Origin: Stieleria varia
GTDB lineage: Bacteria > Planctomycetota > Planctomycetia > Pirellulales > Pirellulaceae
Length of the DNA: 64,000 nt
Direction of reading: 5' to 3'
Assembly (NCBI RefSeq): GCF_038443385.1
Contig: NZ_CP151726.1
Coordinates: forward strand, 4,402,001 to 4,466,000
Within the stretch, counting starts at the first letter, position 1; every line of letters begins with the position of its first letter. Shown here piece by piece: positions 45,220 to 53,480 of this stretch. The notes under the pieces were generated by a model, which was not told the DNA's origin, did no database searches, and saw nothing but the letters and a program-made list of their open reading frames with translations. A program made the translations under genes and the position numbers.

Positions 45220-45593
45220 AATTCCTCCTGCGCCTTCGGCTGCGGGTCAAACACGTAGCCGTGTCTCTCCGAGACACGAAATGCATGGCAAACGGATTTC
45301 GCATGGAACAACCGTTTGCATTGGCGGGCGAAACGGTTCCGCCGGCTTTCGACGTGGAACGTCGCTCGATCTTCCAGATCGTTGGCGTGCGATGAATTCA
45401 TACCGGCGGTCGTCCGAGACTTACTGCCACAATTTGTTCAACACCGTTGGCGTTGATGGATCGTGCTGATTGCGGTCCCCGGGGTGCGCTGCGCGACCCC
45501 GGGCTTTGTTGTTGAACGCCTTCGGCGTGATTTGCAAATCAACGCCGTTTGAGTTGATCGATGGTTCCTTGGGCTCACGCCCAAGGCTTTAGG

Positions 45594-45766
45594 CCGGATT
45601 ATTCACTCGACTCCCTACAGTCTTCGCAATAAGTTTGCACGAAACGGTTTACGCGGATTCGCACGAAAACAGTCTGCGCAGATCAGCCGGCACGCGATAG
45701 CGTCCGGTTCTGACGCCTGTAATCGGGAACCGGACGCTATCGCGTGCCGGCTGATGAATCATCCGG
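45594..45766 (+). mobile_element. 173-bp MITE-like element, copy 3
   Basis: Same ends and interior, in the third 549-bp unit; 173 bp long. Its right end is followed by GCTAG, like the nested copy at 51651, while the left flank is TTAGG. Confidence 0.8.
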
Positions 45767-45770
45767 GCTA

Positions 45771-45955
45771 GGCAGTCGTCGCTTCGGGACTGTCGATTCC
45801 TCCTGCGCCTTTGGCTGCGGGTCAAACGGTGGGGGACGTATTCCTCCTGCGCCTTTGGCTGCGGGTCAAACGGTGGGGGACGTACTTGGGGGGTAGGTCA
45901 GGCTGGAAAGCCTGGCGTACTTGGCGGTAGGTCAGCCTGGAAAGGCTGACCTACG
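45771..45955. repeat. Short direct repeat plus two hairpins at the end of the kinase operon
   Basis: A segment of about 47 bp beginning ATTCCTCCTGCGCCTTTGGC occurs twice in a row (about 45795 and 45842). Two hairpins of the TCAGGCTGGAAAGCCTG family follow at about 45898 and 45932. They lie just past the 3' end of the minus-strand operon and could fold in its transcript. Confidence 0.75.
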
Positions 45956-48229
45956 TTAGGGGTTGCCGAGTGTTGTTTGGATGGCGTTTTGCAGGGCTTT
46001 GTTGTCGAGCTTGGGGATGGCTGATGCGATGACGGACCGTGTTGTGTTGGGGAGGAATGCCGTGAAAGTGCGGTCCTTTTCTGACGGTACGCCTAGGGCA
46101 TAGCTGCCGATCAACTCTCCTTGTCCATTGAACGTGTATCCGATCGGCGCGGGTGTGGTGGGGCATTCGATTTCCAAACAATTCGGCCCGTTGATCGCAC
46201 CGTATCGATTTTGTCCAACAGACACGACGACTTGCGATTGCCAAAATGTTTTAGGTGTGTGGTATCGCAGCGGGGGTAGATGGGGCTCGACGTTGCAGGA
46301 ACCCGTCAATACCCGATCCCCGGCCGAGATTTCTTTCTCCGTCGGCGCCAAACGGACCACCGGCAACTTTGGCAATCCTTTCACGAGGTAAATCGCTGTC
46401 TTGCAATCCACTTTGCCGCCACTCTCCACCACTTCGACCGGTCCCGAACTGAGCACGTCAAAGGGATAGTGGGTCCGTTTGCCTGTGTCATCGCGGCTGG
46501 CGATCAAGCACGCGTAGCCATCGTCCATGTATTGGGCGATGGAATCAGGTCCCATCACCAGCGTTTCATCCGCGTGTTGAGCGACAACGACCCCCGTCAA
46601 CACATAGACGCCTCCCTGCTGGCTGCCGATGTTGTCTTTCCCAGGATTGATGTAGCAATCAAAACGCACCAGCGAGGACGGATCGGTTCCGCTGCAATGC
46701 GGAGTGAGCCAATCAGCGGCCGTGTCGACGAACGCCGCCAAACGAGACTCGGTCAATAGTCCTGTTCGTGTACCAACCACCTGCCGGTCTTTCATCAATA
46801 CAAAATGCGTTGCCGGCGGCGCGATGATTCGCGACCAAGCCGATTGTTCAAGCTCTATCAACGAAACATTGGCCGACTCCGCAACCGCTTGTGCGACCGG
46901 CAGCATTCGCTTGCTGTTTTCTGATCCGTCATTGAACATCACCATCGCGGTACCGGTCTCCGGAACCTCGTCCAGAAAGTCACTCCAGTTGCGAGTCGGT
47001 TGCGGCGGAGCCAATTGGATTGGTGATGATGGTCCGTCAAAGCTCGGCGATGAGGCTTGAGGCATATCCATCGGGTACGGTGATGGCGGATAGGCGGCCG
47101 ATGGACCAGCAGGCGGCAATACCGGTGCGGGTGGTGAGGAACTTGATGTGGGGTTCAGGCTAGGACCCGCGGCAAATTTCATCAGGTCTGATTCCGACGC
47201 AAAGAGACTGATTTTCCAGCGTCCATTTTCGACTTTGAGTTTAATCGTATCGGTGGCACAAACCGTCAGGTGGATCGGGCGGGCTTTCTGAGTCGCGACC
47301 GCTTCGGTGCCAACAATCTTGATCGACCAATCGGAGTCCACGTTTAACTTGGGCGTACTCTCATCTTCCATCGCACTGGCTGCCGACAACATGACGGAAC
47401 TGAATTGCCGCGTGTCGGTCAACATGCCACTGGATTTTCGCAGCAGTGTCATGTACTCCTCTGCGGAGAATTTCGGGGGTTGCAACGGCTGACCATCCGG
47501 TCGAGTTGCTCCGAGTGTGACCAGGAATGGCGGTGTCATGCTGCTCAAGGTACTCATGGCAGCGACGGCTTCGGGTGGCGGATTGGGACGCATGAACCGG
47601 TTCATCGTTTCCACAATCGATCGAATTTGTTGGCTGTCATCCATTGGTTGTTGGGTGGCTTCCATCAGCCCTAACATCGTTCTCATCATGGACATGGATT
47701 GCATCATCATGCCGGCAAACAACTCGGCACCGTCATCGGTCAGCAATTGCACGTAGGCCTCGTAGTCTTTGGCCTGTAACACTCGCTCCCATTCACTAAT
47801 GAGCGTCTCAGGAGTACGAAAGGGTTTCGGGACATCCAGAATCGACTTGATCCGAATAGCAACGATTTGTTCGCCAAGTCCCCGTCTTGCTTGGACCCGC
47901 CGCCGGCTCTTCGCGATCTTCGTTTCCGCTTCGGCAAGTTGGGCCAACTGCAGTTGGGTCTGTAGCTCAAAGGCGGCCTTTACGGTTTCGGAGAGTTTTC
48001 CGACCAAACGTTCCATTTCCGCGAGATCCACCGTGTCATCAGAATGGCACAACAGGATTTGGACGCTGAGCTTGTTCGTTTTTTCTTCAAGCTCCGCGAT
48101 TTGTTTCTGCAGTTCCGCGATGCTGTTATGATTGGATTCGATGTTGGTCGCGTGCTCGGCCGGTGATTGGGCGTGGCACAGTTGAGCGAACAGGCCGCAA
48201 CAAAGGGCCATCATGATGACTCGTTTCAT
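45956..48229 (-). CDS. Large secreted multidomain protein of unknown function
   Basis: This 757-residue product has a signal peptide (MALCCGLFAQLCHA, cleavage near residue 20), then a coiled coil at about 30-115 (IAELQKQIAELEEKTNKLS). A helical, Met-rich region (about 150-340) and a Pro/Ser linker (about 365-415) follow. Residues about 425-510 look like a thioredoxin fold (GTAMVMFNDGSENSKRMLPV) but lack CxxC. The last 230 residues are beta-rich and could be a degenerate trypsin-like barrel; no GDSG motif is present. Its start overlaps the kinase stop (ATGA), so it is translated with the kinase and may be its signalling output or sensor partner. Confidence 0.75.
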   Translation of the reverse strand: MKRVIMMALCCGLFAQLCHAQSPAEHATNIESNHNSIAELQKQIAELEEKTNKLSVQILLCHSDDTVDLAEMERLVGKLSETVKAAFELQTQLQLAQLAEAETKIAKSRRRVQARRGLGEQIVAIRIKSILDVPKPFRTPETLISEWERVLQAKDYEAYVQLLTDDGAELFAGMMMQSMSMMRTMLGLMEATQQPMDDSQQIRSIVETMNRFMRPNPPPEAVAAMSTLSSMTPPFLVTLGATRPDGQPLQPPKFSAEEYMTLLRKSSGMLTDTRQFSSVMLSAASAMEDESTPKLNVDSDWSIKIVGTEAVATQKARPIHLTVCATDTIKLKVENGRWKISLFASESDLMKFAAGPSLNPTSSSSPPAPVLPPAGPSAAYPPSPYPMDMPQASSPSFDGPSSPIQLAPPQPTRNWSDFLDEVPETGTAMVMFNDGSENSKRMLPVAQAVAESANVSLIELEQSAWSRIIAPPATHFVLMKDRQVVGTRTGLLTESRLAAFVDTAADWLTPHCSGTDPSSLVRFDCYINPGKDNIGSQQGGVYVLTGVVVAQHADETLVMGPDSIAQYMDDGYACLIASRDDTGKRTHYPFDVLSSGPVEVVESGGKVDCKTAIYLVKGLPKLPVVRLAPTEKEISAGDRVLTGSCNVEPHLPPLRYHTPKTFWQSQVVVSVGQNRYGAINGPNCLEIECPTTPAPIGYTFNGQGELIGSYALGVPSEKDRTFTAFLPNTTRSVIASAIPKLDNKALQNAIQTTLGNP

Positions 48230-50502
48230 TCGTTTGACTCCGTGATGGCATCGATTTCTTGTGACAATTGTTGGACGGCAGAGCTGATCTCTGCGGGAGA
48301 AAGGTCGGATTCGCTGGGCCAGTTCCAGTTCAGCAGTGACTCACGTTCTGCATCCGTCAGCGCTTCAAGCTGTTCCAGAGGGACCGTGGCTGACTCGATT
48401 GTCGGGCTGGACTCGCGTGTGATGGAGAGCGGATTGAGCTTGGAATCGGTGGATGCCGTGTTGTCGGAAGTAGCGTTCAATGCTTCGTTGCCGAGTTTCC
48501 AATAGTGTTGCAACTCCGGCGGCAGGGATTCGCCATCGTGACTTGTCCCGTAGCGCGAAATCACCCGATAGTGAAACCACTGTCCTTTCTGCCAGATCTC
48601 AACGACGACAGGCGGATTGCTTTTGTGCCAACCGAGCACCGACGGAAAGGCTTTGGAGCGTCCTCCGGCAGTCATTGGCCAGGCATCGTCCCCGTTTCCG
48701 TCACCGCGTTGGGTCGACAGGGCATGCAGGTTGGCCCGGGATCGACCGTCGACGAGCTCATCCAAACGCACCCAAAACTCGTTGTCGAGCTGAAGCTGGA
48801 TCTCGGGGAACGGACGAATCGTTGCTTTCAAGTGACCATCGTCGGTCACTGAATAGTCCGTGTGTTCACGTTCCGCGTCGATGTACTTTCGCCAAGTTTC
48901 GGTCAGCAAGTCATCCACTCGCGAGAGAGTGAAACTGTCGGTGTGGATGCGAAGTGTTTTTGCAAACCAGTCTGTCAAGCGAACCGTCTCGTCGGCTTCC
49001 CACACGAGATACTGATTCTTGTTCGCCACCGTGGTCGCCGCCGCTTGGGCGTGCTCGTCGTGACTGTGTTCACTTTCGCTGTGTTCACTAAGAATGGGGC
49101 CACCTTGAGCGGGATCATTGGCGACGCCGGGAATTTGACGAACGTTGGCGGTTCCATCAGGCGTGTCGTCGGGTTCAACCACAATGATCGTCTTGCCGGA
49201 TTCGATGTAGATCGTGATCGCTGCCCAAGTGCAGATCCCGAATGTCGCTAGGCCGATGGCAGTCAGCCCGATGAAGAATGAACTCCGTGGACGACGCTGT
49301 TCGCCATCAGCACTGGTTGCCGGCTGATCTGCCCGTGCGTCATCACTCCACTCGGGCTGTGGCACCGCATTGGGCTGTTGCAAGTGCGCGTGCCAGCGTT
49401 GCAGCAACTCCGCGACTTCGCCGGCCGTTTGAAATCGATCGTTTGGTGATTTCGCCAACAGCTTCGTCACAATCTGATCCAGCCATTGCGGCACGTCCGC
49501 GTTCACCGCGCGAATGCTGCGCGGTTGATCGTTGACGATCCGGTTCAACACGCCCATCGTCGTTTCGGCGCGAAACGGAGAGCGTCCCGCGAGCATGAAG
49601 TAGATCAGGCTGCCCAAACTGAACAGATCACTGCGATGGTCGATCGGGTCTCCGTGAGCTTGCTCGGGCGACATGTATTGCGGTGTCCCCGCGATCACGC
49701 CGCTGCGGGTCATCGACGCGTCATCGATGGCTCGTGCCAAACCAAAGTCGGTGATCTGAACGCGCTCGACGCCGTTTTCCAACAGCACGTTGGCGGGTTT
49801 GATGTCTCGGTGCACGAGGCCTTGCTCGTGTGCGGCCGAAAGTCCGTCAGCGACTTGAGCAGCGATCCGAACGGTTTCGATGACAGTCAGCGGCCCGGAT
49901 TCCCGCACACGCACTTCCACGCTTTGTCCCTCCACCACCGGCATCACCAAATACGGCATGCCGTCGTGTTCATCGACGGTTTGGATCGGCACCACATGTG
50001 GGTGAACGACCGCCGCGGCGCTCTTTGCCTCTCGTGAGAATCGTTTTCGGGCCGCAGCGCTGCAGGCGAGTTCTGGCGCGAGCACTTTGATCGCGGAATG
50101 GCGATTGAGCGAAGTGTCGTAGCCTCGCATGACGATGCCCATGCCGCCGCGACCGAGCAGCTGCATGATCTCATAGCGTGCGAATCGGCCGAGTGAATCG
50201 GGGTGCTCCGACGGCTGCAGAAATCGATCGGGCAAATACATACGCGATGGCTGCTCGTCTCCTGCATCGATCCCATCCGCTTCGACGCCGCCAACAATTG
50301 CATCGTTCGCGACGTCGTACTCGCCCGTCAACATCTCTGAGACTTCGTCCCAAGTCATCCCGCTGGTGGACAGGGCTTCCAACCGTGATTGGCAAGTTTC
50401 GCAGAACTCGACATGTTGGGTCACAGCGGCTTCGTCATCGCCGAGTCCGTCAAAGAGAAGTCGGCTGAGCGTTGTATCGTCGCAGTGTTTTCGTGCGATC
50501 AT
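48226..50502 (-). CDS. Membrane Ser/Thr protein kinase with anti-sigma-like zinc motif
   Basis: In this 758-residue protein, the short N-terminal region has H30-x3-C34-x2-C37 (HVEFCETC), the zinc motif of anti-sigma factors. The Hanks-type kinase domain spans about 108-375: GRGGMGIVMRGY (117-128), Lys139, HRDIKPANVLL with catalytic Asp232, DFGLA at 251-255 and GTPQYMSPEQ. One membrane helix lies at about 407-432 (FFIGLTAIGLATFGICTW), so residues after about 435 face outward; that region has a beta-rich module and no known family. It lies 1 bp after the sigma gene and overlaps the secreted-protein gene. The kinase may control the sigma factor, with the outer domain as sensor (inference). Confidence 0.93.
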   Translation of the reverse strand: MIARKHCDDTTLSRLLFDGLGDDEAAVTQHVEFCETCQSRLEALSTSGMTWDEVSEMLTGEYDVANDAIVGGVEADGIDAGDEQPSRMYLPDRFLQPSEHPDSLGRFARYEIMQLLGRGGMGIVMRGYDTSLNRHSAIKVLAPELACSAAARKRFSREAKSAAAVVHPHVVPIQTVDEHDGMPYLVMPVVEGQSVEVRVRESGPLTVIETVRIAAQVADGLSAAHEQGLVHRDIKPANVLLENGVERVQITDFGLARAIDDASMTRSGVIAGTPQYMSPEQAHGDPIDHRSDLFSLGSLIYFMLAGRSPFRAETTMGVLNRIVNDQPRSIRAVNADVPQWLDQIVTKLLAKSPNDRFQTAGEVAELLQRWHAHLQQPNAVPQPEWSDDARADQPATSADGEQRRPRSSFFIGLTAIGLATFGICTWAAITIYIESGKTIIVVEPDDTPDGTANVRQIPGVANDPAQGGPILSEHSESEHSHDEHAQAAATTVANKNQYLVWEADETVRLTDWFAKTLRIHTDSFTLSRVDDLLTETWRKYIDAEREHTDYSVTDDGHLKATIRPFPEIQLQLDNEFWVRLDELVDGRSRANLHALSTQRGDGNGDDAWPMTAGGRSKAFPSVLGWHKSNPPVVVEIWQKGQWFHYRVISRYGTSHDGESLPPELQHYWKLGNEALNATSDNTASTDSKLNPLSITRESSPTIESATVPLEQLEALTDAERESLLNWNWPSESDLSPAEISSAVQQLSQEIDAITESNE

Positions 50503-50503
50503 C

Positions 50504-51160
50504 TCATTCCCCTTCGTTCATGGTTTGTACTTCGCCGCGAATCCTTGCCAACACGCGGCATCTCGCCATCCGGATTGCTCCGGGCGTTCTGGCGAGTTGC
50601 TCGGCGACATCGCTGATCGATTGGCCATCAACGCTGGTTCGCCAGAACGCTTGCCATGTCTCCTCGTTGAACTGTGATTTGAGTTTGCGAGCGGCTTGCT
50701 GGAACCGGCCACGTCGATACTCCAGTTGGAACAGGGTGGCCGTGTGGCTCTCGTCGCTGGGGTGCTGCATCAGCATCTGCTGGACTTTGCTATCACCGCT
50801 GCCGATCGGCCCGTGCTTTCGCGAGTGCGGGCCGCGGGTCAGGTGATTCACCACCAGATTACGGGTGATGGTGAACAGCCAGCCGCGAAAGGAGCCGTCG
50901 GCATCGGGGTCAAAAGAGTCGATGGCTCCGTTGACGACGGCGAGCACCTGCTGCGCGAGATCTTCGGCATCTGCATGCTGGAGGCCTTTACCGCGAGCGA
51001 CGCGGTAGACCAGCGGCCTGTACAAGCCATCGAACTCGGCCCATGCGTCCGACGCAGAGGGATCGTTCAAGCTGGCCAGCAGCGACAATCGTGTTTCTGG
51101 ACCTTGCAAAATGTTTCTCCTACCAACAACACACAGCTCAACGCTGTTTGTCACAGACAT
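50504..51160 (-). CDS. ECF-type RNA polymerase sigma factor
   Basis: This 218-residue sigma-70-family factor has region 2 at FDGLYRPLVYRVARGKGL, then AEDLAQQVLAVVNGAIDSFD and FRGWLFTITRNLVVNHLTR (the last binds the -10 element). Region 4 is the C-terminal helix-turn-helix SISDVAEQLARTPGAIRMAR. The region order and the kinase directly downstream fit the ECF groups of planctomycetes that are paired with Ser/Thr kinases. ATG at 51160 (minus strand) is preferred to an in-frame start 39 bp further out. The stop is followed by one base and then the kinase ATG, so the two are coupled. Target promoters are unknown. Confidence 0.92.
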   Translation of the reverse strand: MSVTNSVELCVVGRRNILQGPETRLSLLASLNDPSASDAWAEFDGLYRPLVYRVARGKGLQHADAEDLAQQVLAVVNGAIDSFDPDADGSFRGWLFTITRNLVVNHLTRGPHSRKHGPIGSGDSKVQQMLMQHPSDESHTATLFQLEYRRGRFQQAARKLKSQFNEETWQAFWRTSVDGQSISDVAEQLARTPGAIRMARCRVLARIRGEVQTMNEGE

Positions 51161-51551
51161 TCTTGCATAAAACAGCAAACCCGTTGTTTTGTGTCGCATT
51201 TGATCCGCAGTCGCTCAACGTACCTGAGCGAATGACGCTACCCAACGCCGCAACGCGTTTTCGACCGTGATGGCGATTGAATGACCGTCGGATGCGCACT
51301 TTTGCTCGTCTGAGTGTTGTGTGTCGGCCAAGAGTGGGGCGCATAGTGGTGTTCGTTTTCGACTCTGAGAGTCGAACGACAATGTCGCTCGACTTTCCAA
51401 GTCGAAAGCGTGCGCTGGTAAACGTATTGCCAATGTGAAACGTTTTCTTGTGCAGACCGGCCCCCTCCCTCGCATTCGCCTAAACGGCTAAGCTCGACCT
51501 CCCCCAAGTTCCTTGGTGGAGGTGTCATGCGTGGCACCTCCACCGGCGCAG

Positions 51552-51859
51552 GAGACTGCTGATTTAGTCGTGTTGCATTGTGTCTGTGAGCCGATGGCGC
51601 TAGCCACGGGCTTCGAAGGGTTCCGTCAACACCATTAGGCCCGCGGCTAGCCCGGATTATTCATCAGCCGGCACGCGATAGCGTCTGGTTCCCGAGTATA
51701 GGCGTGAGAACCGGACGCTATCGCGTGGCGGCTCATATGCGCAGACTGTTTTCGTACCAATACGCGCAAACCGTTTTGTGCAAACGCATTGCGAAAACCG
51801 CAGTGAGTTGGGTGAATAATCCGGGCTAGCGCCTTGCGGCTCACTAAATCAGCAGTCTC
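51552..51859. mobile_element. 129-bp MITE-like element, second copy, split by a nested element
   Basis: The outer ends GAGACTGCTGATTTAG (51552-51567) and CTAAATCAGCAGTCTC (51844-51859) are perfect 16-bp inverted repeats. The flanks are the direct repeat CGCAG (51547-51551 and 51860-51864). Removing the inner element and one CTAG leaves exactly 129 bp, the length of the copy at 41548-41676, whose interior (CCCGCGGCTAGCGCCTTGCG) is the unbroken form of this site. Confidence 0.92.
51651..51825 (-). mobile_element. 175-bp MITE-like element nested at CTAG (copy 4, reversed)
   Basis: It starts CCCGGATTATTCA and ends TGAATAATCCGGG, exact inverted repeats. CTAG is duplicated on both sides (51647-51650 and 51826-51829). 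It is the reverse-orientation relative of the copies at 44496, 45047, 45594 and 62999. The unbroken host sequence at 41638-41660 has CTAG once, which proves the insertion by comparison of occupied and empty sites. The YTAR-type 4-bp duplication fits one IS5 subgroup (established knowledge); the partner transposase is not in the window. Confidence 0.92.
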
Positions 51860-52253
51860 CGCAGCTGAGGGAGGTCGGATCGAGCGAAGCAAGATCCGGG
51901 AGGGGGCAGTTCGAGGAGCAAACCGTGTGGGTGCGTTCAACCGGCGCGCGAGCCCCCGAACGCTCGTTCCCACGCTCACGCCTGGGAACGCACTGCCATG
52001 GAGGCTCTGCCTCGCGAAAATCAGCGTGGCGTAGAAATTGTTAGCAGATCGGCAGGCAGGAGCCTGCTAGTCATTGGGTTCCCAGGCAGGAGCCTGGGAA
52101 CCAGTGCTGGCGATCAGCGAGAAGTGTCATTTTTCAACTACTAAAAAACTGCACGACCTCTTCCTTGGGGGAGGTGACACTTGGAACAAAAACATTGACA
52201 AAAATAACAGTGTCGATGCCAACCTTTTGACAGCCCAGGCTATCGACGAACGT

Positions 52254-53384
52254 TTAGCGTGACGTGCTGACGCCTTTCGGGCCGCTTTCGCGATAGGTCG
52301 GGAAATCGATGTAGCCCTGAGCGCCGCGTGAGTACCAAACGCGTTGCGGCGCAACATCATTCAGCTCCCAGCCATTCGCGAATCGTTCGACTAAATCGGG
52401 ATTGCTGAGGTAAGGTCTGCCAAAAGCAACGAAGTCTGCTAGACCGTCTTTGATCACCTTTTCTGCTTGCTCTCGATCATATCCACAGTTGGCCATCAAA
52501 CGTCCACGGTAGACTCCCCGGATGTCAGACAGCGTGATCGGCTCTCCGAGCTCGTGGAAGCCAAACGCGAGACCATCCAAGACATCGAGCCAAGCAAGCG
52601 GCACCTTGTTCAGCTGTTCGGCTGCGTACAAGAACGTTTCGCGAAAGTCAGGCGAGCCCATATCGTTGAATGAACCGTTGGGCGAAATGCGGACACCGAT
52701 ACGAGAGGCATCAAATACCTTTTGGCACGCATCGAGGATTTCTCGCAGCAATCGGAAGCGATTCTCAACACTGCCGCCATACTGGTCGGTTCGATGATTG
52801 GTTTTGGACTGCAGAAATTCATCCAGCAGGTACCCATTGGCAGAGTGGATCTCGACTCCGTCGAACCCGGCGAATTTTGCTCGCTCTGCCGCCTTTCGAT
52901 AATCCTCGACCAACCGTGGAATTTCATCGGTTTTCAATGCACGCGGGATCTCGTGTGGTTTCTTGTGGCCCGACGGCGTATGGATGGCGTCGCCTTCGTG
53001 ACGAATCGGCGATGGAGCAACGGGCAATGATCCATTGTGAAAATCACTGTGAGAAGCGCGTCCCGTGTGCCAAAGTTGCAAGAAGATTGGTGTTCCTTCT
53101 TTTTCATGCACGGCGTGGACGACTTGTTTCCAAGCGTCACCTTGTTGATCCGTCCATATTCCTGGTGCATGATTCCACCCGACGGCTTCTTGGGAGACAA
53201 AGGTTCCCTCGGTGATGATGACGCCTGCCGAAGCACGTTGTGCGTAGTACTGAGCCATCATCGAGTTTGCCGTCATGGTCGCACCCGCACGCCCGCGGGT
53301 CATGGGCGACATCACCACGCGGTTCTTTGCGGTCAGACCGCCCCATTGAAATTCAGAGAGTAAGTGGGGTGCAGGTTGCTTCAT
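52254..53384 (-). CDS. Old-yellow-enzyme family ene-reductase (NemA-like)
   Basis: This 376-residue FMN-dependent (beta/alpha)8 barrel shows KNRVVMSPMTRGRA near the N-terminus (FMN site), IFLQLWHTGRASH, FDGVEIHSANGYLLDEFLQ with the His/Asn substrate pair and the following Tyr, and the C-terminal FVAFGRPYLSNPDLVERF phosphate site. It reduces activated C=C bonds or nitro compounds with NAD(P)H. It is the last gene of a minus-strand group with the aldehyde dehydrogenase and SDR, suggesting detoxification of reactive carbonyls or electrophiles. ATG at 53384 gives a better start than the TTG at 53405. Confidence 0.93.
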   Translation of the reverse strand: MKQPAPHLLSEFQWGGLTAKNRVVMSPMTRGRAGATMTANSMMAQYYAQRASAGVIITEGTFVSQEAVGWNHAPGIWTDQQGDAWKQVVHAVHEKEGTPIFLQLWHTGRASHSDFHNGSLPVAPSPIRHEGDAIHTPSGHKKPHEIPRALKTDEIPRLVEDYRKAAERAKFAGFDGVEIHSANGYLLDEFLQSKTNHRTDQYGGSVENRFRLLREILDACQKVFDASRIGVRISPNGSFNDMGSPDFRETFLYAAEQLNKVPLAWLDVLDGLAFGFHELGEPITLSDIRGVYRGRLMANCGYDREQAEKVIKDGLADFVAFGRPYLSNPDLVERFANGWELNDVAPQRVWYSRGAQGYIDFPTYRESGPKGVSTSR

Positions 53385-53480
53385 GCTTTTCTTCTTTGTA
53401 GTCAAGACGTCAAAGTGGAGTGGAGACGTTGGGGTGGAAACTCATCTGGTTTGGCATTCGGTTGATCGACGACGATGCCC

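Larger units (their letters stand above)
44154..45770. repeat. Three tandem copies of a non-coding unit of about 549 bp
   Basis: Copies start at 44154, 44705 and 45252 (periods 551 and 547) and are nearly identical. Each unit holds in order: a GTCTCTCCGAGAC hairpin; CGACGTGGAACGTCG and CGATCTTCCAGATCG hairpins side by side; a CCCGGGGT...ACCCCGGG palindrome; TTGGGCTCACGCCCAA; and one copy of a 173-177-bp element with CCGGATTATTCA ends. The same short open frames repeat in each copy but have no gene-like features. This is one recently triplicated block and the largest repeat in the window. Confidence 0.93.
51161..52253. repeat. Gene-free stretch holding nested mobile elements and hairpin families
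   Basis: No gene is seen in 1.1 kb. In order there are a double-hairpin module (CGACTCTGAGAGTCG and CGACTTTCCAAGTCG) near 51347-51470, a CTCCCCCAAGTTCCTTGG element to about 51527, and the nested pair of small elements described separately (51552-51859). A GAGGGAGGTCGGATCGAGC fragment follows near 51867. Two hairpins with AGGA loops lie at 52052-52067 and 52077-52102. The promoter of the sigma factor should lie in the first 150 bp. Confidence 0.8.

Noticed and set aside
44650..45469. Repeated open frames of 90-102 codons in each 549-bp unit
   Set aside because: They arise because the same non-coding unit is copied; they have no ribosome site, no domain, and end in different frames when a few bases change.
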